A DNA stretch of 64,000 bases from Oryzias latipes (Eukaryota > Chordata > Actinopteri > Beloniformes > Adrianichthyidae): contig NC_019875.2 of NCBI RefSeq assembly GCF_002234675.1, forward strand, positions 22,376,299 through 22,440,298. Direction: 5' to 3'. The notes beneath the pieces are model-generated. The model saw nothing but the letters and a program-made list of their open reading frames with translations. It was not told the DNA's origin and made no database searches. The position numbers were made by a program, and so were the translations under genes. Below, one piece after another: positions 1 to 12,570 of the stretch. Within the stretch, counting starts at the first letter, position 1. Each line of letters starts with the position of its first letter.

Positions 1-1239
1 ATTTGATGATCCCTTTGGAAGCACGATTGCATAAAATAAACCAATCAGTCTCAGAATGCTCCAGTTTTCTTCCAAGAATGTTGCTTAATTCCCTTCAGCG
101 TACAGCCATGCTGCGAACTTTGCTTTGAATTTCAGTACATCTCTTTTGCAAAATGTTGGACTGCTGCGAGCTGGTGTTCTGCTGGAAAAAACTGTCAGGC
201 ACTGCATAAAATCTGTGGTTCCCAATGCATAATTCTTCCTCCCTGCACATTCAGTAAAACAGTTCAACGGCATATTTTCTGTGCAGAATTGCAAAGCCAT
301 TAGGTTGCAGAGTGAACGGTGAAGGCACACAACTGCTCAGCCCTCTGAATTTTCCCATTTAAAACTGTCAGAACGTTTCAGCTCAAGCCGGTTTTGCAGA
401 AAGCATCTGTTAGTATACAAACTCACACGATGACAGGCACGCACATGGATGCTGACAATTCCCAGTGCTTGTAGAGAGGCAGCAGGTCTCTTGGAGACTT
501 CTCAGCTGCCTTGATCATAGTTTTTCTGCAACTGTTCTAAAACAGAAATGGTTACAGGATTTTGAAGTAAAGGAAGTTGCTGCACTTCTTTATTTTGAGT
601 CCTCCTCTGCTTGCTTTTGATACTGGCAGTGGTAAAAAAAAAACCTTTGAGTACTGTAAGATACTTTTTCTGAGAGGGGTAACTGCATACATGTTACCAT
701 GTCCGATTTACAAGAACCTTTTGCCCTAATTTTTGGTCAAACTGACATGTTTATGTGGACGGCTAATACTCAGGTCAGGTGAACATTTTGTAATTTTTAT
801 GTCAAGTTCAACATAATTAGGACTGTTTTTTTTAGTTTATGTCATTTTTAAACCATTTAAAACCAACTTTTAAACTTTTAAACCAAGACAAATAATTTAT
901 TTGCATTTTTTATTCTTTTTGAAATTTTTGAATATAAAGTCTTTTTTCTACATTTCACTTAAATGCTTTCTTATCATAATCGATAACATACAGCAAAGTA
1001 CCTGTAAAAGTAACACAATTTTAAATTAAATAGTACGTGATACACTCTGTCTTTAAGATTTTTGTTTTCTTAAAGAAAAACCAAAAAGTATAGAATACTG
1101 GAGAGGTGTCCTGACTGTCCACACCTTTAAAAGCATCAGACCAAAAAAATTGAGCTCTGGAGCACCAAACAGTCTTTACAGGAAGCTTAGAAAGCTCTAA
1201 AATGCCTCCTTGGATGATGCACTTGCAAGCAAGCCTTTG
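1..1239. other. Downstream flank / probable 3' UTR of creb3l3; no gene seen
   Basis: This stretch follows the creb3l3 stop codon on the minus strand. It is AT-rich, and on the minus strand it has AATAAA-type hexamers near 896-901 and 909-914 that could end the transcript. The longest minus-strand reading frame (about 85-330, 81 codons) has no recognisable domain and no convincing splice partners. The rest has no coding or repeat structure I can name. The boundary between UTR and intergenic DNA is inferred. Confidence 0.4.
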
Positions 1240-4200
1240 CTACATCTTTTTCCTATAGTGAGACCAGTAATCATTCTCGTGGCTGTGATCCTGGTGGAGA
1301 GAGGAGGGGAGGGCTGCTGTAGAAAGCTCTGCCCAAGCCCAGATATTCTTCGCCAGGCTTCGCAGGGCTTCAAAGCCCCTAGAGATGGAGTGCAGAAGAT
1401 GAGGAGGGACACCTCCTTCTTCATCAATGGACTGCAGGGAGCGAGACGGTGCTGAGAGGCAAAGATGCAACAGAGATGAGTGTGTGCTTGCGAGCGTGAG
1501 TGTGTGATGAGAAGACAGTGTGTGCAAACAGACCTTTGGATTGCATGTATTCTGCCTGACTGCGCTGGCTGTAAAGGTCTGGATGAAGATTCGAGGATAT
1601 GAACAGAGAGAAGGAGAGAAGCAAAACCTGGACACAAATATGGCAATAGTGATGAAGAAAGCAGAGAAAATACAAGGAAAGGAAAAAATGAAGTTTTTTT
1701 TTATTGCATGACCCACATAGCATATTTCTAAATGGATAAGGAAAGGTGGCATGCAAACCCTCTTTTATATCATTCAAAAGAAAAGCACAGCCTGAGTCAC
1801 TGTAGAGGTCTGGCCATTGTTTAATAATACTATTTGGTAGTTTATCCCCCACTAAACCTCTACTGGTTTGTTTTCTTATATTTACTTGTTACAGATAACT
1901 AACCCTGGGGGTGCAAACAGTGGCGGTTGTTCATTTCTCACCAGAACGCAGGTTCTTCTGCCTATTGTTTTGCTGGGGCTGTTAGGAACGAGAGCCTGTA
2001 GCCTGCTTAGCTGCTCCAGCAGAGCGCTGCAAAACAAAGACAGACAAAAACATGAATGAGAATGGGAGAAACTTTCAACCGCAGACCCGAAGATGAAACA
2101 AGGGCATCCTTTTTTCAGAGCCTGTGAACTCTGGTAAACGAGGAAAAAGAAGAGGAACTAGAGGGAAAGAGACTTTTTGGGAATCTTTTACAAGATTTTC
2201 TTTGTTTCAGTTCACTGCGGCACTGTTAGAGAGTAAAAGTAACACAAGGACAGTGTGATTTATTAAGGAGAAAACGAAGACGTGAGTTTAAATATTTTCT
2301 ATTAAAATAACCCTAAAAACGATCAGTTCAGGGTTAAAACCTCCAAAGAGGGAGCGCCTGAGGCTGTGTGAAAACAGATTGACGTCACCGCATGATGTGA
2401 TTCAACTCACATGTTACTTAAAGGAAGAGAGATCACCAAAAAAGCATCAATACACAATGAAAGAAAAGCTCACTAAGTATGGAAAGGATGATAATCATCA
2501 GATGGGTTCAATTCAACTCGGATTTTTATGGTGCAGTGAGATGTGGGTTTCTTCTTTAAAAATATTATTGTTGCTTTACCATCCATACATTTCCAGATCC
2601 TGTCTGATCCCTTTAAGAGTCACAGGGTTGCTGGAGAAAACCCAGCTACTTTTGAGAAAATCTGGAGTAAACCCTTAACAGATCACCAGGGACTTTACTT
2701 TCGAAAAAGCTTACCGGTACCTTTTTCCTTGTAAAATTACAACTTTTTAAATAAAAAATTTACACTTTTACATTTCTAAAATATTTTTTAATTTTTAAAT
2801 TTGCAACTTTATTTTTTTAAACATTGACTTTTATCAATTGTATGAAATTATTCTCGTAAAATATTAAATCTTTTCATGATTTCAAGACTTTATCATTATA
2901 TATTTATTTCTTTTATAGTCACCCTAAAGACCCAAACTGATGAAAATTGTATTTTTGGTGTTTTTAACATGTTCTTGTGACATTTTTCTCATGATGGAGG
3001 ACATGTATACAGAAAGTTAAGCTTAAAATTGTGTATTTCTTTATTCAAATCGTGATTGAGGAGCAGATGCAAAGACACTGTTAAAAAAAAAAAAGTGTAA
3101 CATAGAAGTACATTGGGTAGGCCACAAGCTCCCTGCTCTGGTCTATTCTGATGCATCCACTTGCAGACCGTCTTTGTTTTCCCAAGCTGGCATCTGGATC
3201 TTATCTGTACAACTGGGTAGGTGCAATATTGATTGCCATTTTTGTTGAACCACTAATGTTAGCTTGAGGTTGTGAGGGGCTGTAAGCTACATACCGGGAG
3301 AGCATGCTCTCAGTTTCAATCGAGGAAGCCTTTGATTCTGCACGATTTACCAACTTTCAATGAAACATCAATTTCAGCTTTGTCAAAAGAAAAGCCTCAT
3401 CAAAGAACATTTGGCTAATACCAATAATTATTCAATGGAGATGATGCCGTTTATTAGACAACTCACTTGTTGGTTTCCTCCAAATGCTGGATCTTTCTCT
3501 GCAGCTGGAGGTTGTGAGCACTACATGCAGACATTCTGCACAAAGAGAAGTTGAGGAAACATACATACAGTTGATTAAATAAAGGTGAAAAAAAGCATCA
3601 AGCCATATTATTTTTGCTTGCTCCATTATTCCTCTTCAGCTAATATCCGTCTGCTGCCTGTTATCAACCACTCCATTCAGTTTGTGTACACCCCCTCCTC
3701 TTGTAGATTGTTTTTCTCCTGTTTGTCCTTTGTTTTCTTTTTGTCATCCTCCATTGTGGAGCTTGGCTGATAATGACTCTGTTTATGTGATCCGCTTGCA
3801 GCTCATTTAATTACCAGCAAATGCTTACTCTGCTCAATAGGAGAGACAATCTGAGCTCATTATGAAACTTTTGTTATTAAGAGGCAGCAGAACTCAAACT
3901 TGAATGAAATGTTAATGGCACACTATCAAGACTTGGATAAACACTTTCAAAAAGCACAGATAAGGTTTGTTCGATCCGACTCAGACCTGGCTTTGATCAC
4001 TTTTCTGCACAAATTGACAAAATATCTGCAATCTATTCTATCTATTGTTTAAATAAATCAGAAAAAAACACTTTTCTCAAGGTTTTATGTGGTTGCCAAC
4101 TGTGCTTTTGGTTGACACAATGCTAAATCAGAGAGCACTTCCATACAACCTGCATCTGCAGGACACAAGTTGGAAAGTCTCAATGGTGCATATTTCAAAA

Positions 4201-7200
4201 ATTCAACACATTTGGAGAGAAATGACAACTTCGAAGGGCTCAACAACCTCGACGCATGGCACCACGCCTCATTGTTTGTGGAGGTGTGATGGAGGGAAGT
4301 GCCAACATGTAGGAGGCAGAAGGGATTTGCACATTTGGTGACAAATTTGCTGGCTCTTCTATGTAAGGTGCACTGCCCGAAGACAGGGAAGGAGGAGGAA
4401 AACTGAAATGAACTTCATTTTGTCAAAACCTTCTGGCCCTGCAGAGCATCGACTTGCATCATCTTTAGGCTTTGCTTGAGCTTTCCTGCAGCCTCCATGT
4501 GGAGCAATTTAGCTGCTCTGCTGTACCTCCTGCTGTCACACTTGAGTGCATCAGACCCAGAATGGGTAGCTTTCAGGTACCCTGCAGGGGTACTATTGGA
4601 CTGGAGTCATGCTGGGTTGATCAGAAACAACGAAGACGTGTTGAATACTTAATCCAAACAGTCATGATTCTACAACTGTAATTACTTATCATACTGCTGC
4701 TTTCTTTAGCAATAAATGCATTTGATGATTATGGCATAATCCTTGCTTTTACAACGCTCATACTAGACCAGATAGCTTAATTCATCCATATTGCACATTT
4801 TCTGCTCCAAAACAAGGATTTGGTGGGAAAACTGTGACAATAGGTCTGAGGTTAAACAAAAATTTAGCTGCTGTCGAGATTTAGGACAATCATGTTGCAG
4901 TTTTTGTTTTTATTTATACCCTAAAAGTACAAAAGAAAAAAACATCATGCTCCTTCATGACCAGAACCTCCCAAATGATTTTTTTAGTGCACAAGCAGTT
5001 TTATGGAACTGAGACAAACAGCGGGAAAAGGTTGGAAATTTAAGTTCTTTGTAATTTTTTTTTTAGGCTCCAGACCCATTTTTATAAAAGTGGGAAATCA
5101 CGCTTCCTGGTCAAAAAGTTTTTTTGATTGACAGATTCTCCCAAGCCCATTTTCAGGTGGTAGCAATGTGGACTTCCAACAAGCTCACTCGTGATTGGCA
5201 AAAGTGATTGCCATAGAAACATTGACTCAGACCGTTGACTGTATGTGAGAACTGGACTGAGTGAGAAAATGATTTACTTCCAGCTCTGACAAATTAAGTC
5301 AATTCAGTCACAATATTTTTTGGAGGTTGCCATGTTGGAACCATGCGATTTCAGTAAGCAGTGATTGAGTCAACATTTCTACGGCAAATAGTCTGACCAA
5401 TTAGGAGTGAGCTTTTTGGAAAACCACATCCCCACAACTGGAAAGTTGGCTCAGGGGAATCTGCCAATCAAATGTTTCAAACATTAAACGTAAGACCACA
5501 TACTTTATTGAGGCATCTGACTGGCCAGATTATAACTTGAACAACTTGGACTACAGAAAAAAATTCATAATAAAATTGTAATTAGCTAGAACATGTCGAA
5601 AAAATAATGTAGAAGAGCAAGAATGGTTATTCTGACAAACACAATGGCTGAGTAACAGCTGTTCATTTCTCAACATAAATTTATGGGACTTAATTTTATT
5701 CAACCAATTTTAACGGGTGACATCACATTCACTCAGTCCACTTCACATATACAGTCAATGATTGAAACATACATGATGGGAAAATCAATTCGCCTCTGTA
5801 TCATAAATATGGGTAGATTCTTTCTTTCTTTCTAGAAAATAATAACAGATGTGTTTCAATAAATGAAAGGATGTGAAAGATATTTGGCTAAAGGATAAAC
5901 CTCAAATGTATTTATTTCTTATTTATTTTCTATCAGTTTTTAGCAAAATTATTGACACGCAGCTTTTAAATATGATTCAGTTTGGTGAGCAATAATTGCT
6001 TTTCTTCTCCGCTGTACTCCAAAATGACCTAACACGTATCTTTGAAGTAATTTCTTCTCTTCTTAGATGTTCTAAGTTTGATTAGGAATGAATATAAAGA
6101 CCTAAACAGAAATGTATGCATTTGAAAATGCTGAGGCCAGGAACATTATATAATGTTTTACATAAATAACTGGAGAAAAAAAAGACTGCCCCAAGGCCAT
6201 ATTGCACTGAGATTAAGACAAACTGAACAAGAATCCTGACTGGAGCTGGCTCCTACCGTCCTTCCAGACTGTCAACATATTCCCTTTTCTTCTTCCGACT
6301 CTCTTGAGCTGAGCGCTTGTTGCGGATTTTCCGCCGGATCTTCTTCAAAATCCTTTCCTCAAACTTTCAGAGAGATGAAACACAAAAGGGAATAGGGACA
6401 ACAAAGAGAGAAGAAGAAAGGTGTAAAACACGAGAAAAAGGACTTTTTTTTAATCCACGTGGATTGAAATTTAAAGATGTTTATCAAAAAATGAGTGCAT
6501 CTGTGTGGAGACTGCCCTATATACTGTATATGTTTGCATTATTTACCTTGGACAGGGGAAGTTTGTTTGGTAAATTGACACCTTCTTTGGCCAGAAGCTT
6601 CTTCTCATCCTCATTAAGAACAAGCTCCTGCAGGGAATGCTTGGGGATTCTGCGCACCTGTGAAACAATACTTCTGTCTTAAAATGCATCTTTGAAGATG
6701 GGAAGTTTAGAGGAGGAACTCAAAGGAGGAAAAAAACTAAGATTGAAAAAAGACAACAAAGAAGTCAAAGATGTCTGTCAAGACTGCACATCTTGAGCTT
6801 TTATTATATAGGTCATTCCGTCAAAAGAGTGAAATTTGTTAGTTAAAATGTTCAAAAAATGTACTTCATTTTTAATTTTATTTCAATAAAGATTTTGTTA
6901 ATTTACACATTTACTTTTTCAAAATTTGCACTGGTTAACTTTCGAGCAACTCTCAAACGGCATTTTGAAAACCTTTCTATAAGAATATCAGCCACATACA
7001 TGTTTGATGTTGAAGAAAGAGTTGGTTCAAATGTGACAATATCAATATTTCTGACAAAAAATGCATATTTACCAGAGGTGGAATTTTCTAAAATGCAAAT
7101 CCAACCTTTTTCTATTTAGGAAATTTAAAAACATTCATTCTTTTCTTTTTTTTAAAGAAACAATTTAAAAAGTGGAACGAAATCTTTGGTAAAAGGAATG

Positions 7201-10200
7201 AGTATGTTAGTTAGCTATGTGTGATCCTTACAGAGTCAAATCCATTGCACTACTGAGCTACCGGTACATGAAAACCATCATTAAAATATATTTGTGGTGA
7301 GATTTTAAAAAAAAGAAAAGAAAAAAGAATTAGCTAAATTAAGAGTTATTAGCTGGTCTTACTTTCTGCTCAAAGTTGGATATGAGCAGGTCTTTCACTG
7401 TGAGGGTGTGACTGGATGGTAGGAGGGAGCTTTGATCTTGGCTGAGGTAGTATGTAATTCCAAGCTCCTCATGGAGATCAGAGTCCCAGCCTGAAGAAAA
7501 GTGCAAAAGGAAAAACAAAAAAATTACTAAAAGTCCTGCTAAAACATCTTGCTGTTTCTGCTTAAGAATGAAAGAAAAACATTCAAAAACCAAGATAAAA
7601 AATAAAAATCTTATCATCCCAATTATACATCATTATTATTTCATCACCAGGAAGTGTTCAAAAAGGGACAAAGACGGTTTTGTTTCAATGATTCAGTCAA
7701 GCAGCATATTTGGTGCTGGTGGCAGGTGTTTATTTGGTTAGCACCAGTCTATCTTCCCCCGATGAGCTGGACCATGGAGAAAAGAGGGGTATGAGTGTGG
7801 ATGAAGCTGAGAGGACGAGGACTGCCGCAGACACATAAGACATCCAAACAGCTGGGGACGTGAGGAAGAGATTGGCGAGGCGCAGTGATAACAGAATTTG
7901 TCACAGTTTGAATTTGTCAGTGTTTCTCGCACAACAGGAGCAAACACTGAGAAAATTATCCTCATCAGCGCCAAGGCTCCTTTTTGTTCTCAAGATTTCA
8001 CTCCTGCTGCTAACAAAAAAATACACAAATGAAAAATTTAAATATGGTTGAAAATGTCAAATGAGACCTCAGATTGCAATCACTTTGTTTACTGATGTAA
8101 CATCTTATTCTGATTTTACTCTCATATATGTGTAAAGTTTTGCAGAAAGAGAAAATTATTTATAAATCTTGACATTTTCTAATGAAACGTCATTAATCTT
8201 AGTTTAATGAGATTTATGGTACCTTTATTTCTCCCACGTGACCACAGTTTATTAGCCTCATTCTTTAAAAAAATAGTTCACTCAAATTACCATTTTGTGG
8301 CCACAATTTAATATTTTGTGCACACAAATAAACATTTTGTGATCATAAATTAGAATTCTGAGGGCATACATTTATATTTTAGGTGCACAAATTAGCACTT
8401 TTTGGGGCACAAATTAGTATTTTGTCTGCACAACTTAGCAATTTGTGGCCACAGATGAGTATTTTGTGTGCACAGTTAACATTCACAATTAAGCATTTTG
8501 TGAATACCAATTACCATTCTGTGACCACAAATTTGTATTTCATGCACACAAATCAATAATTTGTGGCCACAAATGAGCATTTATAATGAGTAAGTTGCTA
8601 TTCAGTGCATATAAATCAGTGTTTTGTGCACACAAATTTGTATTTTTCCTTGCAAGTTAGTAGTAGGAATTGATTAACTAAAATACTAATTTGTGCCCAT
8701 AAAAGAATAATATGTGCAGACAAAATGCTCATTTGTTCCCTCAAATGCTAGAAAAAAAATCAATTTTTTTGGCCATGAAATACAAATTTGTGCCCACAAA
8801 TTATTACTTTTAAGGAATAATTTTATTTTTTGAATGTCATCTCCAGGGCTCTGTGGTCTATAGACATTTACAGGCTGCATAAATAAACCAAAATATAATT
8901 TAGAGCACGTTTAAAACATCTCTAGCAGAACAAAATGATGCAATATGCTAAATTCTGCTCACTGTTCAGTGGAAGAGAGTGAAGGACAGTTCAGAAGACA
9001 ATCTTTTTAATATTGGCCCCCCTCTTTTGTCTTTCTTGCACACACACCCAACCTTTACTGTCACTCACTCACTTTTAGCCTGGCGTCAGTGTATCCTCCC
9101 ACTGCTCTGATTGTATCTTCCAAAATATGATTTTCTATTTTGCTTCATCAGATATTCCAAAATCCAATTTCTGATGACATTATTTGATGAGGAACTGCAA
9201 GAAGGATGCAGTCGGGTAGGCTGAACCTTTTTCTGAGAGATGGGTGCCAAATTGAAGGAAACGACGGAAATCGTCTCTAATGCAGGAGTTTTGGGTGGCA
9301 TCTCAGTGGCCACAAACAGGATTCACATGCTGTTTCAGAGCGTGTCATCAGCAGCATGTCAGCACTTTGTGCTAAAATTTTTGAAAGTTTGTATTTGATG
9401 GCCAAACACCTCATTAAGACTTTTTTTTAAACAAAAGTTTCAGCTTTTTTGTTGTGCTTGACGTCCTCATATTGATTAAGATTTGGTTTATTCAAATTCC
9501 TCCTGGCTGTGTGGAGACCAGTCAGATCATGAAAGCAGGGGAGACATTTGCTCCGGATTCATGTTTGCAAATGTTCCACAATGAGAACAAAAGTTTCTTC
9601 TACGAAAGCGTCTTTGGTCAAAGGTGCAATTAATCATTTCTAACATGAAAAATTCCACAATTTTATTATCTGCGTTATTGCCTGTCTTTATTTTGTCGTT
9701 TCCTCTTTGTTAACCTTGAATGTTAACCTTGCTGTCTGCTGAGTCTCTTTGTGGCTGCAGTCGAATTTGCCCCATGCAAAATTGATGTGTTTTCTTATTC
9801 TAGTTGTACCTAGATCGATGGTAACATCCGACTTCCTTTCGTTTATGGGTGGCTGGCTTCCTGAAGATGGAGTCTGATGGAACGGGAGCATGTCAAAGGC
9901 TGGGGAAGCTGTGCAAGAAACTTGATGGGGGCTGTGAGAGGAATCCGTCAGGGGGTCTTCGTTAATGCTACTGTCAGTGATGCAGGGTGACCATGGGGGG
10001 GATCCAGGTGAAGCGGAGGGGTCCTGCAGCAGAGTGTCTAAGAAATCCTCAGCAGCACTTCTTTGAAGAGTTTGGGTCTGAGAAAACAGAAGAGGATTCA
10101 TAAATATATCTATGCATGAAACAGCTGCTGCTGCTCCTGGACTGTTAATCAGATCATTATTTTATCAGACACAAAACAGGCACATAAACATACCAGCAAC

Positions 10201-10724
10201 AACCCAACAGCTTAATTAAACTGTAAATGAGATGATAAAACTAAACAATGCTTGGTCAGGCCTGACCTCACCACTTTTCTGATAATTACATCACATCAAT
10301 ATGAGGTTGTGATCATGCTGTCCGTCCCCGGAGTAGCTGGGCACAAGCAAACTATGCCAAATGAATTTGGAACGTACCTCATTAATTGTCATTGTCCACA
10401 TATAATCGTCACGGAAACTGTCTGATTCTGCCGTGTTCCTGAGCAGCTCAAAGATGTCAATTCCTTCAACCTCGAGTTTAAAAAAAGCAGAAAAAAAGTG
10501 TGTGGTGTGTTATTTAAAAAAAAATGTATTGATTTTTTTTTTTAAGAGAAAACAGATTTTCAGCCTTTATAAACATTTTCAAAAACAGAAATTAGTTGCT
10601 CAAGCATTTTTTCTCTTAGTGTAAAATCAGCCAAATCACATCATTCACTCTTCTCTTCACCTCTGTTTTACCACACAGACACACACACAACAACAATGGC
10701 TCTTACCCTGTCAGTTAACGCCAT
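1240..10724 (-). CDS. creb3l3: CREB3L3 (CREB-H), ER-membrane-anchored bZIP transcription factor, complete, 10 exons
   Basis: Exons in transcript order: 10724-10707, 10470-10378, 10077-9810, 7490-7363, 6657-6547, 6363-6257, 3535-3467, 2026-1942, 1627-1534, 1451-1240. They sum to 1,185 nt (394 residues plus stop), with GT/AG boundaries and matching phases throughout. The N-terminal half is an acidic, Ser/Pro-rich activation region. The basic region lies at about residues 213-233 ([20 protein letters not shown]). A heptad zipper runs L239, C246, L253, L260, L267, L274. A short hydrophobic anchor spans about residues 290-305 ([15 protein letters not shown]). Just after it, RSLQ (328-331) fits a site-1 protease RxxL-type site. 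The family sits in the ER membrane; Golgi cleavage releases the N-terminal factor, which activates liver and intestine lipid, iron and acute-phase genes. The lumenal tail, only about 85-90 residues and ending YRKKM, is shorter than the human tail as I remember it. The first coding exon gives only MALTDR; start choice is moderately sure. Confidence 0.9.
2925..3300 (+). repeat. Dispersed repeat family A, copy 1 (creb3l3 intron 7)
   Basis: This shares long, diverged stretches with the other family A copies. Diagnostic blocks are a 'catgatggaggacat' motif, 'aagcttaaaattg', 'gagcagatg', and a 'ccacaagct...gatgcatc.acttgcagac' block. It is a truncated copy in the reference orientation. Confidence 0.65.
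5225..5770. mobile_element. MITE-like element with long imperfect terminal inverted repeats (creb3l3 intron 6)
   Basis: The block at 5232-5266 (starting ccgttgactgtatgtgag) is nearly the reverse complement of 5727-5760 (ending acttcacatatacagtcaat), giving inverted arms of about 35 bp. About 460 bp lies between them with no coding capacity. This fits a non-autonomous DNA transposon. The superfamily cannot be assigned because the exact ends and target-site duplication are unclear. Confidence 0.6.
8275..8815. repeat. Degenerate ~25-bp minisatellite built on 'attttgtggccacaaatta' (creb3l3 intron 3)
   Basis: Roughly twenty diverged units of about 22-28 bp alternate 'ttttgtggccacaaat' and 'ttttgtgcacacaaat' variants. 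Up to about 8650 the units read in one orientation; from about 8680 the reverse-complement form (aatactaatttgtgcccat) takes over, so the array contains an inversion. It lies wholly within the large third intron. Confidence 0.7.
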
Positions 10725-11016
10725 TATTCTGACATTAAAGCTGCTGATGAAACTTTGGTGAAACTATCCCACAAGCATGAAAGCACCACAGACAACCAGA
10801 TCAATGCACTCTTCATGTGGCATCAGCGCGCCGGAGAAACGAATTAGTCTGTTTCAAGGGACAAAGTTTAAATGTCATATCATGCTGCAGCATTCCCAAA
10901 CCCAGCTTATCACTGTCCAATCCTGAGTTAAGCTGACAGCTGGGAGAGCCAATTGGCCCAGACAGAGAGCTCACAGATGGATTAATTAGTCAAAGTTAGT
11001 CAGAGGTAGTTTAGAC

Positions 11017-11031
11017 TGACCTTTGATGTCA
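11017..11031 (-). promoter_or_regulatory. HNF4/nuclear-receptor-like motif upstream of creb3l3
   Basis: On the minus strand the sequence reads TGACATCAAAGGTCA, containing the CAAAGGTCA core used by HNF4 and related nuclear receptors. It lies about 295 bp upstream of the creb3l3 start codon. CREB3L3 is known as a liver/intestine gene under HNF4A and PPAR-alpha control, so the placement makes sense. A single motif match is weak evidence. Confidence 0.3.
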
Positions 11032-12359
11032 GTGTGACAGACTGTAGTTACTTGCTTACGTGCTTTCACATTCATTTTTGTCAGACAGGCTTCATTTATT
11101 GCAATCTTTCACAGCCCTCAAGGGCACAGTATGGAGAGTCAAACTCATTACTCTGCTTGTTATTGTTGGTTGGACAAAAAAGCAGCAGGGCATCAGAATT
11201 TCGTTTAAATTCATATTTTTGAAACTAAAAGAGACAAAACTAGTCTGGAAAAGACAATCAGGGATGTTCTTTTGTTTCAAGGGGACAAAATTTCACTTTA
11301 AACTTTTATTTGACCGCAAATATTTATTTGGCCTGCATTGCCTGTATTGATGTAAAACAAGGAACGTTTTTTTTTCTTTAAGTAGAAGCCTTGAGTGCGA
11401 CTCCACTGGAGTTTGTTATCATTTGGGGACAGAACACAAACTCAGAGACTCTGGTACAGTCACACATCTGCATTTGTCACAGTTTCTTCCAGAGAAACAA
11501 CAGGTTGAGCTGAACCAGTCTTGGAGCTGTGAAATTTTAGGCCCATCTTGGTGCGGAAACTTGAGACCGTTTTGTAAAACTGAAATAATTGGTTGGCAGG
11601 ATGAAGGAAAATGGTCTAAAAAATTCAGAACTGTAATCCTGAAAGTGTAACACAAATGAAAAATACCTGCTGTTCCTCCCAACCAAAGCAGAAGACGGGG
11701 TTTGCTGTGGCCTGGCAATAAAATTGGATCCCAGAGACGGAAAAGTATTAAAATGAGCCTTTGGGAAGCTGTTACACGCTGCAGTACAACTCAGATACAT
11801 GATTACCAATCAAACGTGTCTGTCCTGAACAGAGCCTGGCTCAACAGTTTGTGCAGGTGCATTACATGCTGAGCATGATTGTCCTCATTGCAGTTCATGC
11901 TGGTCTGAAACTTGGTCTGTCTCCATTTACTCTGTGTGTCATCCTGCTCCTTTCTCCTGTTGATATAGCATCAAATAAAGTGTTAGTTGCCCACCAAAAA
12001 AGGAGTACCGGTACTTGTTCTCACAAAACAGAACAGACTACTGCTTAAAAACTAACCTTTGCTAGGAAAAGCTGAACTCCTTAAGAGCTGACAGCTATTA
12101 ACTTTCTCCAGTAAATCTGTGGCAAATGAGGTGGAAAGACATTCAAAGGAGCTTGATGCCAGAGCAACAAGGGATCAGGTGGCTTCATGGCTGTAAAGGA
12201 TCACTTAGCAATCATCATTAACCATGAGTAGACGCATCGGCAGAAGCTTTTCTCAAAAACTGATTTGATAAAAGACAACAGATTTATCTGTGTGTCACAC
12301 TAATATTTCAATAAGACTGAGATAACTTTTAATAAATGTACAAAAAATACATATGTCTG

Positions 12360-12570
12360 TTGTTTTTAGGAGTTTTTCCTTACCATGAAGGGGGGTCCAA
12401 GGGGCAGGGATGCCCTTTAGTCTGTTTAGTTAAAGTTCTAGTATTATCCTATTGAATCCTTTGCATTCATGATCCTTTTTGATTGTATGTTTACCTTACA
12501 AGACTTACGAAGTCCACTGAGACGACTGGTGTTGTGAATTTGGGCTATATAAATAAAATTCAATCGAAGT
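12360..12570 (+). repeat. Interspersed repeat fragment with 'gctatataaataaaattcaat' end
   Basis: The segment runs from 'ggagtttttccttaccatgaag' to 'gggctatataaataaaattcaat', a 3' end I recognise as recurrent in teleost genomes. A related fragment in opposite orientation is present at about 28437-28640. No coding capacity is visible; the class is not assigned. Confidence 0.5.

Noticed and set aside
85-330. 81-codon minus-strand reading frame downstream of creb3l3
   Set aside because: No recognisable domain, no convincing splice sites, and unbiased composition; probably chance.
2380-2387. Second TGACGTCA palindrome, in creb3l3 intron 7
   Set aside because: Lies deep in an AT-rich intron with no other promoter features; a chance match is likely.
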